A stretch of DNA of 64,000 nucleotides from Piper betle (Eukaryota; Streptophyta; Magnoliopsida; Piperales; Piperaceae): positions 50,169-114,168 of the forward strand of contig JAURVB010012299.1 in the NCBI GenBank assembly GCA_033002965.1. Reading direction: 5' to 3'. Of the stretch, positions 21,926-34,148 are shown one piece after another (position 1 is the first letter of the stretch; each line of letters begins with the position of its first letter). The notes beneath the pieces were generated by a model that worked only from the letters and a program-made list of their open reading frames with translations, was not told the DNA's origin and did not search any database. A program made the translations under genes and the position numbers.

Positions 21926-24900
21926 TGTTATAGCCCTGATTTGTGGATGTTACCGAGAACTAGGGTTTGGGTGTTGTTCCTAGGTTTCCTGCATTCACGA
22001 GGGGATAGCAGTGGCTATTTGAGTGGTGGAAACAACATACCGAGGCTAATTGCAGGTAACGAACTAAGGTGCACGAGGTTGCCGTGTAAAACCCACGATT
22101 CGAGTTAGGGTTTTATATTCAGAACCGGTCGGGTCGACCGTTATTTTTTTCGAGTTGAGTCAGTTTCAGGACACGTGTACCGAGCCGATGCCAGTCGCGT
22201 GTATGAGCTATGAGGGTCATGCGTACCCAAGTATATGATGATAACGTCATGAACACAGCAGAACAGAATGAGTTATCAGATATATGAGAGTATGCCAGTC
22301 CATTTTTTTTATTATTTTTATATATAGTGGATCGTAGAATTAGTATTAGGCCGTTTACCGCGTTAGGACGCGTTCGGGTAGTTTGGGTGGGTTGTTAGTC
22401 ATAGAGCATATCATTATAATGTTGTGTTGTTGTTTGATTTTACGGGATTTTTCCCAATTTTTATGAATTTTTTTAAGATTTAATACGACTTAGTTATTAT
22501 ACTTGACTCGAGCCGGAGACGAGTCAAGTAATATTTACGAGTTTGCCACTACACACACCCCCAACCTTTTCTCCCCCACGCCCAAACCCTCGTGCCGCGC
22601 CGCCCCTGTTCGCGCGCCACCGCCATCGCTGTCGGCGCCGCCCGGCCGTCGACCGACGCCGCCCAGCTCGGCGACGCCGTTGCCGTGCTGCCCTGACCAG
22701 GTCCGGCCCCCGTCGGACCGCCACGACGCGAGGAAGCCACGCCGCGACGCCGCGCCCGCGTTGCGCTTCCGTCACCGATTCCGTCGCCGGCGACCAGCGC
22801 CGCCGCGATCGGTCACTCACCTCAACACCCTCAGCCCTCCAGCGACCTTCCCCGACCGGAACGGGGGGCATCGCCGCCGTGGCCGGCCGGATTTAGCGAC
22901 CCAATGCCGCGGCCCTGTTTTAGTCGTTTTCCGGCGGGCCACCACCTCCGTTGGCCGCGTCGACCTCGTAGATGAGTCGGGGTCGCCGAGCCGGTTCCGA
23001 GGGTACCCAACACGACCCCTTTCCGACCAGTAGACGCCGCCGGCGATTGTCGCCGGAAAACCACCGGAAGTCGCCGGAAAACCGCAAGCCGCTGCCGGAA
23101 AACCGCCGAAAAATCGGAATTTCTGGGATTCGTCAGAATTCACCGGATCTTCTGCGGGGCTCACCCAGTGGAGCCCGATCGAGTTTCGGACGCCGATGAG
23201 CGCCAAATTTGAGCTCCGAGACGCGCGACGGAACCCTAGCCGTCGCCGATTGCCGACGATGTGAGGTATAATTACCTCCGATTGATTTATTTAAAATTGA
23301 TTATTGTTAGCACAGCATGCTAGGACTAATTATTGATGTGATTAATGCTTAATTACAAATGAAGTGATAAGTTACATGATGTGGTTGATAGTTTATGGAG
23401 GTTAAGTGGTTTAATGAAGTAAGAAAATTGAGCATGATAAGTTATTACGACAGAACTTAGAAAAACACGATAAGATTGGTATGAATAGGAGTCAGAATTT
23501 CTTTCATACTTATTGTTATATAATTGTTGATTGTTGTGGTAGATGTTGTATTGTGAGCGTGTTTAATCATAACGAGTTTGATCCATCATTTAGTTAGCGG
23601 GCGTTAGTATCTAGTTTTGATGTGTAGGTACGGAGTAGGAACTCGCCGCCTAGGCGCGATGACACGCTTGGAGCTTCTACCAGGTCCGTTTAGGACTCGT
23701 CTGTTTTACGTCTTTCTATTGTATGTTTAATTTATTGCCTGCAGGACGGGTTAAGTGGCGTTTTATCGGATCCCACTTAACTCGGGCCATTTAACCGAAC
23801 ATTTTCCGGATTAATAACCCCTCGAGGATGAGATCCCTCGAGGATGATTTCGAAACCAAGATCCACCACAAGTTACCTTCGGGCCTATTATATAAATCCC
23901 TACCCAGCCCTATATATATGTAGTTTTCGCGTTTTCAGTGAGACGAGAGATGGAGAAACCGACTGCACGTACCATGCAGAGGATGCCGTGACAGTCAAAG
24001 CGGGCTCTGGATTAGTGCCAGCGGACTGTTCTATTCCCGAGGGATCCTGATAACTCCGCGTTTGAGTTCCTCACACCCGGAGAACGTGGAGGTTTACGGG
24101 TACTGTTTAGTACAGCGCATGTCCGGACTTGTGGTTCAAAGGGTACTAAAGGCGACTGCCTGAGAGTACTCGGCCTTCGTGCTCAAGGCCAGGAGAAATA
24201 TGGAGGTAAGGAGAGGGCTTAGGATAAAGTTTCACGAGAAGTACTGAAAAAGAAGTGCCGAGAGCAGCATAGTACCAGCAGCAGATCAGTAAGTTCGGGA
24301 TGCTACCGGGTCTGCAGCCCAGTGGCTCCTCAGTAGTGCCCTTCAGAGTGTTCTTGAGGAAGTATATGGTTTTCTTTCATATGAGAGTTTGCTCTCATAG
24401 CCAGTTTGTTATAGTTATTTTATTTTCCGGACCAGTAACACTTGTTACTGACGTGTTTTTATACTATATGTAGGTAATAATCACGAGTTGGAGGAGCCAG
24501 CTTGGACGGAGGAGCAATGAGGTCTTCTGCACACACATTGGGTGATTGAATGTTTAATGTTTTTTTATGATGTTATTTTATACACATGCTATGATTAAAT
24601 GTTTGAGCATGATGATACGATGTGAATGGAATGCTAAGACACGATAACAGAATGCAAAATATGATCAGAGTTGCGCAGCAGAAGTTTAGATGGGTTAGAG
24701 ACCCAAGTTTCAGAATGAGTACGTTATAAATGAGATTTATGTGTGAATTGTTAATGCATGCCGATATATTTATATATATATTATTTTGACAGGGTGGGCC
24801 CATAATTGCACTTTTATGAGAGACTCTGTCAGTTTTACTTCAGAATTTTCATCGATTTTGCTCGTAATTGTGATGGTGTGAAAATTGGTTGCATGTCATC

Positions 24901-26489
24901 CATGTAGTATCCTGTTAGGGTTTTATGCATTCACACATGCATATAGCAAGTTGGATCTTCATGACGGATCGTATCTTCATCTTAAGACGCCGAGATTGGA
25001 TCCGCATGAGTTAGGTTCGGGTTAGCCGACCTAACCGGGGCCTGTAACATGCCGGTTCGGTTCACGAGCGTGAACCGGATTTGGGGTGTTACATGCCGGG
25101 TGGCCAAGCATTGCGGGATATGTGGTACGGTATTGGATTGCGGCACATGGGTCAGTATATGTGGTACCGAGTGTGTGGTCGGGTTCGAGTCAGGAAACCT
25201 CAAGATGAAGCTAGTTCGTAAGTTGGTGCACTAGCCGGGTGCTGATCAACATCAGGGCTAGGCGTACGAGTGATCGGTGTATGGGTCAGAACATCGGGGT
25301 TGAGGTGCAATCTGTGTACCGAGCAGATGAGTGGTACCAAGTGTGCGCGAGCGTGAGCAAGCGCAGCGTGCCGAGCAGCAGCCAGGCGTGCCGAGCAGCG
25401 CACCAAACAGTGTGGGCATGCCGAGCAGTTTGTTGAGTTGGGTGCCGAGCGACATTGTGGTACCAGACCAAATATCAGTACTGGGGAGTGGCACGGGCGA
25501 GCGTGTAGTGGCATGGCGCTGGTGCGTGGGTGAGTGGCAAGCGCGATGTGAGGTTGCTGAGGTATCGGCGCTGTGGAGGATTGAGGGTGTGCCGATCCAA
25601 ACAGCAGCATGCTGGTGTGTGGTGTGGTGCAGGTGCTTCAGTGGTAGCGATGTCCAGCGATGGATGAATGCCGATGTTTGTAGCGGTATGGATGCCGGGA
25701 AACGCAGCGGTAGACCATTGCCAGTATTGTGGCCGATAATTGCTGGACAAGGCATTGAGGTTGAACCAGTGGCTAAGCGATGGTTGAGGTTGAACCATGG
25801 GCTAGACTTGAGTCCAGCGGTGCAACCAAAGATCTGTTGGGAGTTTGTTACAGAATTGGATTGTATCTGGGAGAAGATTATGATCAGGATGTTGCAACTA
25901 ACTTATGGAGATAAAATTGAAGGCCGTGTGATAAACCTAGACGTGGATTAGGGCTGGGTTGCTGGTGATGCGGTGGATCTTTGCAGTATCTTTTGGAGAT
26001 AAGGATGCTGACTGAGACCGGAGTTCTCTTGAAGCAGGAGAATGTGGTGTATAAATACACGGTGTGAAGCCCGGAAGAAAGGATAGGAGTTATCCGGAAA
26101 AAGGAGAGAAACCGAGGAGAGAATTCATGAGGTTTGGTGCAACGTGAAGTCTTGAGTGTAGAGACATCCGGGAGAGAAGGGAACTTGTGAAGGTGTTGTA
26201 GCCGGTGCTGGTGAAGAGTGCTGGACTTTCATTGGAGTTTGCCCGAATCTAGGTACATGTTGTGGGTTGCTGGTGTTTGGCAATCGGGGAGGGTTACTTG
26301 GGTTATAATAATCCCGTGAGTTCCATTGTATTTAGGGTGCATTGGGGCGAGGCTGTGGGGCTGTCCACTAGCCGAGCAAGTACTTGAAGGAGAGAGTAGA
26401 GTGCTTGTAATCCTTATGTGTGATAATATAAGGTTGGGAAGTGTTTTTCCCGTAATCTGTTGTTTTGCTTGTTGGCTGACGTTTTAGCA
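21926..26489 (+). repeat. 3' LTR of A1 (split by B3)
   Basis: The LTR starts TGTTATAGCCCTG directly after a purine-rich tract and ends GACGTTTTAGCA. Without the nested B3 and its duplicated 5-mer it is about 1,548 bp, in agreement with about 1,568 bp for the A2 LTR. The other partial copies (A3, and A4 at 63.16 kb) align with it. Confidence 0.78.
22085..25093 (+). mobile_element. Family B solo LTR (copy B3)
   Basis: It begins TGTAAAACCCACG and ends TTTGGGGTGTTACA, with perfect 5-bp target duplications TGCCG (22080-22084 and 25094-25098). It is 3,009 bp long and inserted in the A1 LTR; the interrupted A sequence is intact in A2 and A4. Near the 3' end is a palindrome, GGTTCACGAGCGTGAACC, shared with copy B6 but not with B1 or B4, so B3 and B6 form a separate subfamily. 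The GC-rich block at about 22560-23230 produces overlapping Pro/Arg-rich frames on both strands that are not credible genes. Confidence 0.93.
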
Positions 26490-27439
26490 TGCCCTGCCGC
26501 TGAAGCACCTAAAAGCGTCAGCAACAAGCAAAACAACAGATTAAGGGAAAAACACTTCCCAACCTTATATTATCACACATAAGGATTAGAAGCATTCTAC
26601 TCTCTCCTTCAAGTACTTGCTCGGCTTGTGGACAGCCCCCACAACCTCACCCTAATGCACCCCAAATATAATGGAACTCACGGGATTATTATAACCCAAG
26701 TAACCCTCCCTGATTGCCAAACACCAGCAACCCACAACGTATACCTGGATTCCGACAAATTCCAATGAAAGTCCAGCACTCTTCACCAGCACCGGCTGGA
26801 ACACCTTCACAAGTTCCCTTCTCTCCCAGATGTCTCTACACTCAAGACTTCACGTTGCACCAAACCTCAGGAATTCTCTCCTCGGTTTCTCTCCTTTTCT
26901 GGATAACTCCTATCCTTTCTTCCAGGCTTCACACCGTGTATTTATACACCACGTTCTCCTGCTTCAAGATAACTCTAGTCTTAGTCAGCATCCTTATCTC
27001 CAACAGATACTGCAAAGATCCACCGTGCACTAGCAACCCAGCCCTAATCCACGTCCGGGTTCATCACACGGCCTTCAAATTTATCTTCATAAGTTAGTTG
27101 CAACATCCTGATCATAATCTTCTCCCAGATACAATCCAATTCCATAACAAACTCCCAACAGATCGTTGGCTGCACCGTTGGACTCAAGTCTAGCCCATGG
27201 TTCGACCTCAGCCATTGCCTCGCCACTGGTTCAACCTCAATGCCTCGTCTAGCAATTACCCGCCACAATACCGGCAATGGTCTACCGCTGCATTTCTCAG
27301 CATCCATACCGCTGCAAACATCAGCATTCATCCATCGCTGGACATCGCTACCGCTGAGGAACCTGCATTGCACCACACACCAGCATGCCACTGTTTGGAT
27401 CAGCACACCCTCGATCCTGCACAACGCCCACACCTCAGC

Positions 27440-29039
27440 TAGGGGTGGGCATCGGTCGAACGGACGTCGGACAATTTATTGTCCGCGTTTGTCCGAAATT
27501 TTATCGGACAAAACTTGTCCGATCGAGTTAATGTCCGACTTGTCCGTCAGGCCCGGACAATGTCCGTGGACGGTCCAAAATCAAAACTTAAACTTTTAAA
27601 CCCTAACCAAGAAACACTTGTTCATAGGGCGCCGCCGCCACCGCCCCGCCCTCCGCCGCCCTCACCCACCCTCCCCTTGCCTCCGCCGAACCGCCACCGT
27701 CGCGACTGCACGCCTCTCCACTCCGCCTGCCTCCGCCGGACCGCTCGCTCCGCCTCCGCTCCGCCTGCACGCCTCATCTGCCTCCGCCGCCGCCTCTTGC
27801 CGCCGCCCTGCCCTTCGCCGCCCTCACCCACCCTCCCCTTGCCTCCGCCGAACCGCCACCGTCGCGACTGCACGCCTCTCCGCTCCGCCTGCCTCCGCCC
27901 GGACCGCCTCCGCTCTGCCTGGACGCCTCATCTGCCTCCGCTGCCTGCCTCCGCCGGACCGCCACCATCTGCTCGTGTCTCCGCCACCCTCTGCGCGCCG
28001 TGTGAAGATCCACTGCCGCCTCTTGCCGCTGCCCTCCCCTGCCCAGCTTGCACCGCTCCAGCCTCCGCAACCGCCTGCCTCCGCCGGACCGCCACCCTAA
28101 ACATCCGCCGCTGCCTGCCTCGTCTGCCCTGCCTCCGCCGCCGGACTGCCGTCGCGGCGCCGTCGGACTCCGTCGAACCGCCGCCCGTTGCTGCAGTGTA
28201 TATATCACTTAATTTATCCTAAATTTAGTTTATTTTATATCTAGGATTAATTCTTATTATTTTATAAGGTTAGATTATTTATACTTGGATGATAATGTAA
28301 AAAAAATTTATTCTAACAAATTTTGATAATTGTTGGTGAATAACAAATTTCAAAGATTATTTTCTGTCGAGGGATACAAAGATTGAAGGATGGTGAAATT
28401 TTTGTTAAGATTAATTTATAAAATCTGGCCTGTTCTTTTTTATACCAAATTTTAGCTTGTTTAAAGTCGTAGTTTTCGAATCTGCTTTTTCTTCGAAATA
28501 TTTCGTTACTTGAGACGTTGGTGCTTATTAAAGAATGAAACTAGTGCACCTGATTAATTGTTCACTTACATTTGCATGAGAACAGTATGCTTTCTTGCAA
28601 AACAAACATCATATACTATTGGCGATATAATTGAAATTTTGAATGTTTCTTCATTGGCTTTACTTGCCATCTTTTTATGTTATTTCACACAGGAGAGTGT
28701 TGGGTCTTAACTCTCAAAGTATTTATGGCTTATAATAAGAGTGACTTTTATCCTATGTATGTCATTTTTTGTTATTTAAGATATTAAATATCAATTTTAT
28801 GTATGAACTTAATTAATTTACTGTATATTACATTTTAAAATTTTTATAAACTATAATATTAGCCTTACAAATGTTAAAAATATTATATTATTGATGTAAA
28901 ATATCGGTCATTCGGTCGGACAAAGAAATGTCCATGTTTGGTTTGTTTTAATTCGGTCGAATTTGGTCAGTCATATTCGGTCGGACATACTTCGGACTTC
29001 GGACGGTCGGACCAATTCAGACGTCCGCGCTCACCCCTA
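27440..29039. mobile_element. Non-autonomous hAT-type DNA transposon
   Basis: The ends are TAGGGGTGGGC and GCTCACCCCTA, near-perfect terminal inverted repeats. A perfect 8-bp target duplication, ACCTCAGC, flanks the 1,600-bp element (27432-27439 and 29040-29047). Eight-bp duplications and TA(G)GGGTG-type ends are characteristic of the hAT superfamily. Subterminal regions carry repeated short motifs (tcggtcgga, gtccga) of the kind hAT transposases bind. No transposase is encoded. The interior holds a GC-rich block at about 27630-28195 and AT-rich DNA. It interrupts the A2 LTR, which resumes in register after the second duplication. Confidence 0.93.
27640..27885. repeat. Internal direct duplication in the hAT element (about 160-bp spacing)
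   Basis: A segment containing ccctcacccaccctcccctt and gaaccgccaccgtcgcgact occurs at about 27658-27722 and again at about 27820-27885. It sits in the cctccgccg-rich block, which reads as Pro/Ala/Arg-rich protein in several frames. The 247-codon frame at 27479-28222 is therefore probably a composition artefact rather than a gene. Confidence 0.7.
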
Positions 29040-30174
29040 ACCTCAGCAACCTCACATCACGCTCACCACTTGCCCATGCACCAGCGCCATGCCGCTACGC
29101 GCTCACCCATGCCGCTCCCCAGTACTGATACTTGGTCCGGTACTGCAATGTCACTCGGCACCTAACTCGACAAACTGCTCGGCACGCCGCGGTGCTTGGT
29201 GCACTACTCGGCACGCTGCGCTAGCTCACACTCGTGCACACTCGGTACCTCTCATCTGCTCGGTAGCCTGCTTGATCATGCTCGGTACACAGATTGCACC
29301 TCAACCCTGATGTTCCAACCCATACACCGATCACTCGTACACCTAGCCCTGATGCTGATCAGCACCCGGCTAGCGCACCAACTCACAAACCAGTTTCATC
29401 TTGAGGTTTCCTGACTCGAACCCAACCACACACTCGGTACCACATATCCCGACCATGTGCTGCAATCCACTGCCGTAACCCGATGCCATGCTACCCCGCA
29501 ATGCTCGGCCACCCGGCAGCCTCGTGCACCTTAGTTCGTTACCTGCAACTATAACACGGGTTAGCCTCGATATGTTGTTTCCACCACTTGGATAGCCACT
29601 ACTACCCCCTCATGGATGCGGGAACCTAGGAACAACACCCAAACCCTAATTCCTGGTAACATCCACGAATCAGGGTTGTAACATCCTCCCCCACCAAGGA
29701 GAGCTGATGTCTTCATCGGAAGGAAGGTTTGTCCCTTTCTTCAATAACAAGTCAAATACACATCTCCCCCACAATACCGTCCTTGCTCCATGTACCATAG
29801 ACCCGTCACACCGTGCGTTCTAGCTCCACCATTGCATCATCCTCGATCTGGCATGCCACAGACCTCGCATGTACACCTACACACTTCCATCGGCTATATG
29901 GTCCAGCCTCCAAATTTTGAGTCCTCTTCATCCAACTCATCCAAACAACTCCCTGCGGTTCTGAGAATTGCCGGCTTGAAGCACCCTTAAGTCTTTGCAA
30001 TGCACCTGTAAAACACTGCTGATAATTAGCCCAACATGAACTCACCTCATCTAGTGGCTGTTCCTCTAGATAAGTGGAGATAGAGACGTCTGATTCACCT
30101 CCTTGCAAACCAAACATGGTAAGTGAAACCCTGATTTCAGATTCAACACCTACTCCATCAGCCCGTAGTAGATC

Positions 30175-33042
30175 TGTAAAACCCGTGACTCGAGTCAGGG
30201 TTTTACGTTACCGAACCAGTCGGTTCAACCGTTGGTTCGAGTCGAGTCAGTTTCATGAACCGCGTGCTGAGTCGAGACCAGCCGTGAGTTATGAGCGATG
30301 AGAGTCAGGTGTACTTGAATATATGATGATAACGTCAAGAAGATGGTGAGAAATGAGTTATCAGAATATATGAAAGTATGCAGTATTTTTTTCTTTTATA
30401 TGTTTGATCGTAGAAATAGTTTTAGGCCGAATAACGCGTTAGGACGCGTTGGATTATATTCGGGTGGGTTATTAGTTATAGAGCATGCCATTTGGATGTT
30501 GTTGTGTTTGTTTTATTTTATGGAATTTTTCCATATTTTTCTAGAATTTTTTTAGAATTTATTACGAACTAGTTATTATTTTGACTCGAGTCGGAATCGA
30601 GTCAATACTAAATTACAAGTTTGCCACTAGCCATGTTTTTCTCCCTCCCGACATCTTCCCCGTCCAAACCCTAGCCGCGCCGCCGTCATTGTGTGTTGCC
30701 GCCGCCGTCGCTGTCGACGCCGTGCTGCCGCCGATCGACGCCGCCCCACCCCGTCGTGCCGTCGCCGTGCCGCCACGACCCACCCCGGCCACCGTCTCGC
30801 CGCCACGACGCCGGAATCGCCCCACGAAACCACCTCGGCCGCCGCCACTCCAGGCCGGATTCTGCCGCCGTCCGGGCCGCTCCGCCGCCGGTGTGACCCT
30901 GACGAGCACCCCCTCGCCGTCGCCGACATTTCCCCCATCCATCCCGAGCGCCGTCGAGGCCGGCCGGAGCCCCGATCGGAGCACACCGCCGCCGCCGCCC
31001 ATTTTCGACGCCGCCGTCGACGGCCATCGCCGCCTCGGCTACCCTGTTTGACACCACCATTGGACCGAGCTCGTCGAGCTGGTGCCGATAGACCCCCTGA
31101 TTGCCCTGTCCCGAATCATCGCCGGAAAACCGTCGGAATCCGCCGGAAAACCGCCGACACTCGCCGGAAAACCGCCGGAACCGCCGAAAAATTGGATTCG
31201 TGGGAAATTCGCCGGATCATCCGCCGAACGCACCCGGTCCAATCTGATCGGACTTCGGACGCCGCTAGGCGCCGAATTCGAGTTTCGAGCCACGAAACGG
31301 GAACCCTAGCCGTCGCCGATTTTCGACGACGCGAGGTATAATTTATTTTAATTTAATTTATTTTAAAGTATTGATTATTAGAATTACATGCTAGGATTGG
31401 TGAATTGTGTGTTATAATAATATATATAAATGTAGATTTGATTAAGGATAAAATATGAAATTGTTGATTAAGTGGTGTTAAAAATGGAGGTTAAGAAACC
31501 AATTAGGGTAACTAGGTAATGATCATGATCTAATGCAAACTAACCTAAGTAGACTTGCTAGAATTGATATAGGTTGATGTGTGTTGATTGATGCTGTGAT
31601 TGTGTTGATTGTGTGTGCATGTTATAGGATGTGTGATTCATCATGCGGGCGTTAGTTTTTAGCTTGATTGTGTAGGTACGGTGTAGGAGCTCGCCGCCTA
31701 GGCGCGTGGACCCGTTTGGAGCTTCTACCAGGTCCGTTTAGGACTCGTTCTCTGATTTACGCTACTCTCTTGTGTATTTGATTTATTATGTGCAGGACGA
31801 GTTAAGTGGCGTTTTATCGAATCCCACTTAACTCGGGCCATTTAGCCAACGATTTTCCGGATTAATAACCCTCGAGGATGAGATCCCTCGAGTTTGTTTT
31901 CGAACTTCAGATCCAGCTCACGTTGCCTTCGGGCCTATTGTATAAATCCCAACCCAGACCTATATATATGTATAGTTTTCGTGTTTTTGTGAGAGACTGA
32001 ATGAGGGAAATCCGACTACCGTGCTACGCGAGCGGGCACGTGTGTGTCGACAGTGGGCTCTGGAATGGTGTGCGGGCCGTTTCATTCCCGAGGGATCCTG
32101 ACAACTCCACCTTTGAGTTCCTCAAACCCGGAGAAGTGTGGAGGTTCACGGGTACTGCATTGCAGCGCATGTCTAGACTTGTGGTTTCAAAGGGTACTGA
32201 AGGCGACTGCCTGAGAGTACTCGGCCTTCGTGCTCAAGGCCAGGAGTAATATGGAAGGTGCAGAGGGCGGAAAGGAATGAGATTTGACGCGAGAAGCAAT
32301 AGAGAAATGGCCGAGGCATGAGAATGTGAAAGATAGGGGGACGCTGTCGACCCGAGGGCGACGGCTCCCGTATGTGCCCTGATGAGAGTTCTTGAGGAAG
32401 TATATGGTTTTCATTCAACAGGAGAGTTTGCTCTCCTGTGCCAGATTGATATTAGTTATTTTCCGGGCCGGTAACACTCGTTACTGACGGTTTTTCTATA
32501 TATATGTAGGTGAGAAATGCGAGCGATGAAAGCTGTCGGGACTGCGGAGGAGCAGCACGGAACCGCGCACACATGTACCTGCCGCGTGTAACGTATGTAT
32601 AATGATGGTGTGTTATTATTATGTAAATGATAATTTTGATGTGTTCGCGTGAATGTATTGCTTGTTATGAAACGAACTGATAAATATGAATGAGTAGGGA
32701 GCCTTGGAGTTCAGACTCGGCTCGGGTAAAAACGAATGAGATAATGATTTAATGTCATGGTAGATTATTATGCGTTATCGTATTTTCATAAAATATTATA
32801 TATTTTCTTTTGGTTTCTCATTTATTATTTTGTCTTGTTTTTGCTTGTACATCTTAGTATGCATGTAGGACCACGTTAGAACCCAATCGTTCTCATTCAT
32901 GCATTTAATATTTGCATCTCCATCTTAAAACGCCGAGAGCAGATCCTGGACGGCTTAACCGAACCCAGTAGATTAGCGAACGGTTCGGTCGCCGGTGACA
33001 TTTCCGGGTCGGTTCACGGGTGAGCCGAAACGGGGTGTTACA
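30175..33042 (+). mobile_element. Family B solo LTR (copy B4)
   Basis: This is the cleanest family member: 2,868 bp, from TGTAAAACCCGTGACTCGAG to CGGGGTGTTACA, with perfect target duplications AGATC (30170-30174 and 33043-33047). It sits in the internal region of A2, whose sequence resumes in register on both sides when compared with A1 at 21395-21405. No internal retroelement sequence is attached. The last 1,411 bp match B1 without a visible difference, while the segment just upstream differs at many positions. Confidence 0.95.
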
Positions 33043-33093
33043 AGATCTGTAGCAGCCTTGGTTGACCACGGTTGCGAATTCCCCATGAAGGCT

Positions 33094-34148
33094 CTAGACA
33101 TACAGACCCTGTTCAATATCGAACATTCCCTTATACACCAGGAAAGAGCTGATCTCTTGTCGACACCTCACCTTCGTCAGATGGCACTCCTGACACAATG
33201 ATTTCCCCGGTGTCTCATCATCAGTCATTATCTTCAACTGATGATAGTGAGCATTGGACGTTCCATTCCAACAATATGGACGAACTTTCTCCATCCAAAT
33301 ATCCCATGTCATCCCTATGGACTGCTGTCTTACTCCCTGACCAATGATATAGAGCTTACCATTGGCCACATGCAGCAACTCACTTTTACAATCCCCGAAG
33401 TACTTCTTGAAGTCGTTGGCGACCTCCATGAAATCTTCCACTAGGATTACGATACCAAACTCCAGCATATTCACACCCTACTGGACCACACGCACCTTGC
33501 CAACTCGCCCAACGGACTCTTGAACACGTCCTCTAGGTACCCTCATTGATACCCGGGCTGAGACCTTGGCTTCACTACCAAGTCATCGCAACTTTCATCC
33601 AACTGCACGGAAGACAACACCCCAGCTAGGGTTCCCGTCTCCATGCCTGGAAACTAACCTGACTGGTCACCCGGATTACCACATACCATTCCTGCAAGTC
33701 AAGTAGAACTCCCTCTTCACTGACCTTGACCACCTGCAATGCTGCAAGCTGCTCCTCGCCAGTTCTTGGATCTTCTACCCCGATAGGTTTGCCATACTCC
33801 CGCACAAAGCATCCATTGTTTTGGGTCATCACCATCACTCCTCCCAAGTGTGGTAGCACTGCTACGCAAGATGACACAAAGAAATTGTTATCCAAAATTA
33901 CCTCAAAGTCATCAATCTCCACGATCATGAAATCAGCTCGGCCAGTGAATTCCCCAAGCATATCTAAACTCCATGAGCCACACCTTGAACATGTTTCAAC
34001 ACCGAATTCATAGCCTTGATCTTGCTAGTAGTAACCCTTGATTTCAGTCCTAATTGACCCAACACCTTCGTTGAAACGAAGTTGTAAGTTGCCCAGTGTT
34101 AACCAATGCTGAAACCTGTCTTCCATTCAAAATCACTAGAACATACAT
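33094..34148 (-). pseudogene. Protease tail and 3' frames of A2, truncated
   Basis: Minus-strand frames (33961 down to 33626 and 33474 down to 33094) parallel A1's 20552-21300, including SSCVAVLPHLGGVMVMTQNN. Stops and frameshifts separate them. The sequence loses homology to A1 upstream of 34148. No reverse transcriptase is present here either, so its absence from A1 is not an accident of that copy. Confidence 0.6.

Larger units (their letters stand above)
17269..26489 (+). mobile_element. Family A Ty3/Gypsy-like element copy A1: decayed gag-protease body and 3' LTR, no pol
   Basis: In plus orientation the order is: gag N-terminal fragment, the insertion A3, the rest of gag, retropepsin, a non-pol 3' region, a purine-rich tract (gtgaggaagga) at about 21915-21925, and the 3' LTR at 21926-26489. 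The LTR begins TGTTATAGCCCTG and ends TTTTAGCA. It contains solo LTR B3 (22085-25093 plus its duplicated 5-mer) and is about 1,548 bp without it. No 5' LTR in the same orientation was found. Leaving out the A3 insertion, the internal region is only about 3 kb and shows no reverse transcriptase, RNase H or integrase motif. The element therefore looks non-autonomous, with gag and protease only. Confidence 0.75.
25099..29683. repeat. Large inverted repeat: tail-to-tail family A LTRs
   Basis: The plus-oriented A1 LTR ends at 26489 and the minus-oriented A2 LTR begins at about 26508, leaving an 18-bp spacer. The innermost part of about 930 bp (25560-26489 against 26508-27439) is uninterrupted and roughly 95% complementary by eye. 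Past the hAT insertion (27440-29047) the right arm continues to 29683. A transcript across the junction would fold into a very long hairpin. Confidence 0.85.
26508..34148 (-). mobile_element. Family A element copy A2, minus orientation, 5'-truncated
   Basis: On the minus strand, A2 reads from the protease region (34148, truncated) through the 3' internal region to a polypurine tract (minus strand CCTTGGTGGGGGAGGA at 29684-29699), then the LTR (29683 down to about 26508, starting TGTTACAACCCTG). It is split by the hAT element at 27440-29039 and by solo LTR B4 at 30175-33042. The gag half is missing: homology to A1 stops at about 34148, just upstream of the protease active site. Without insertions the LTR is about 1,568 bp. 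Confidence 0.78.

Noticed and set aside
27479..28222. 247-codon Pro-rich frame in the hAT element
   Set aside because: It contains a tandem duplication, lies in a cctccgccg-rich tract with overlapping frames on both strands, and shows no transposase motif.
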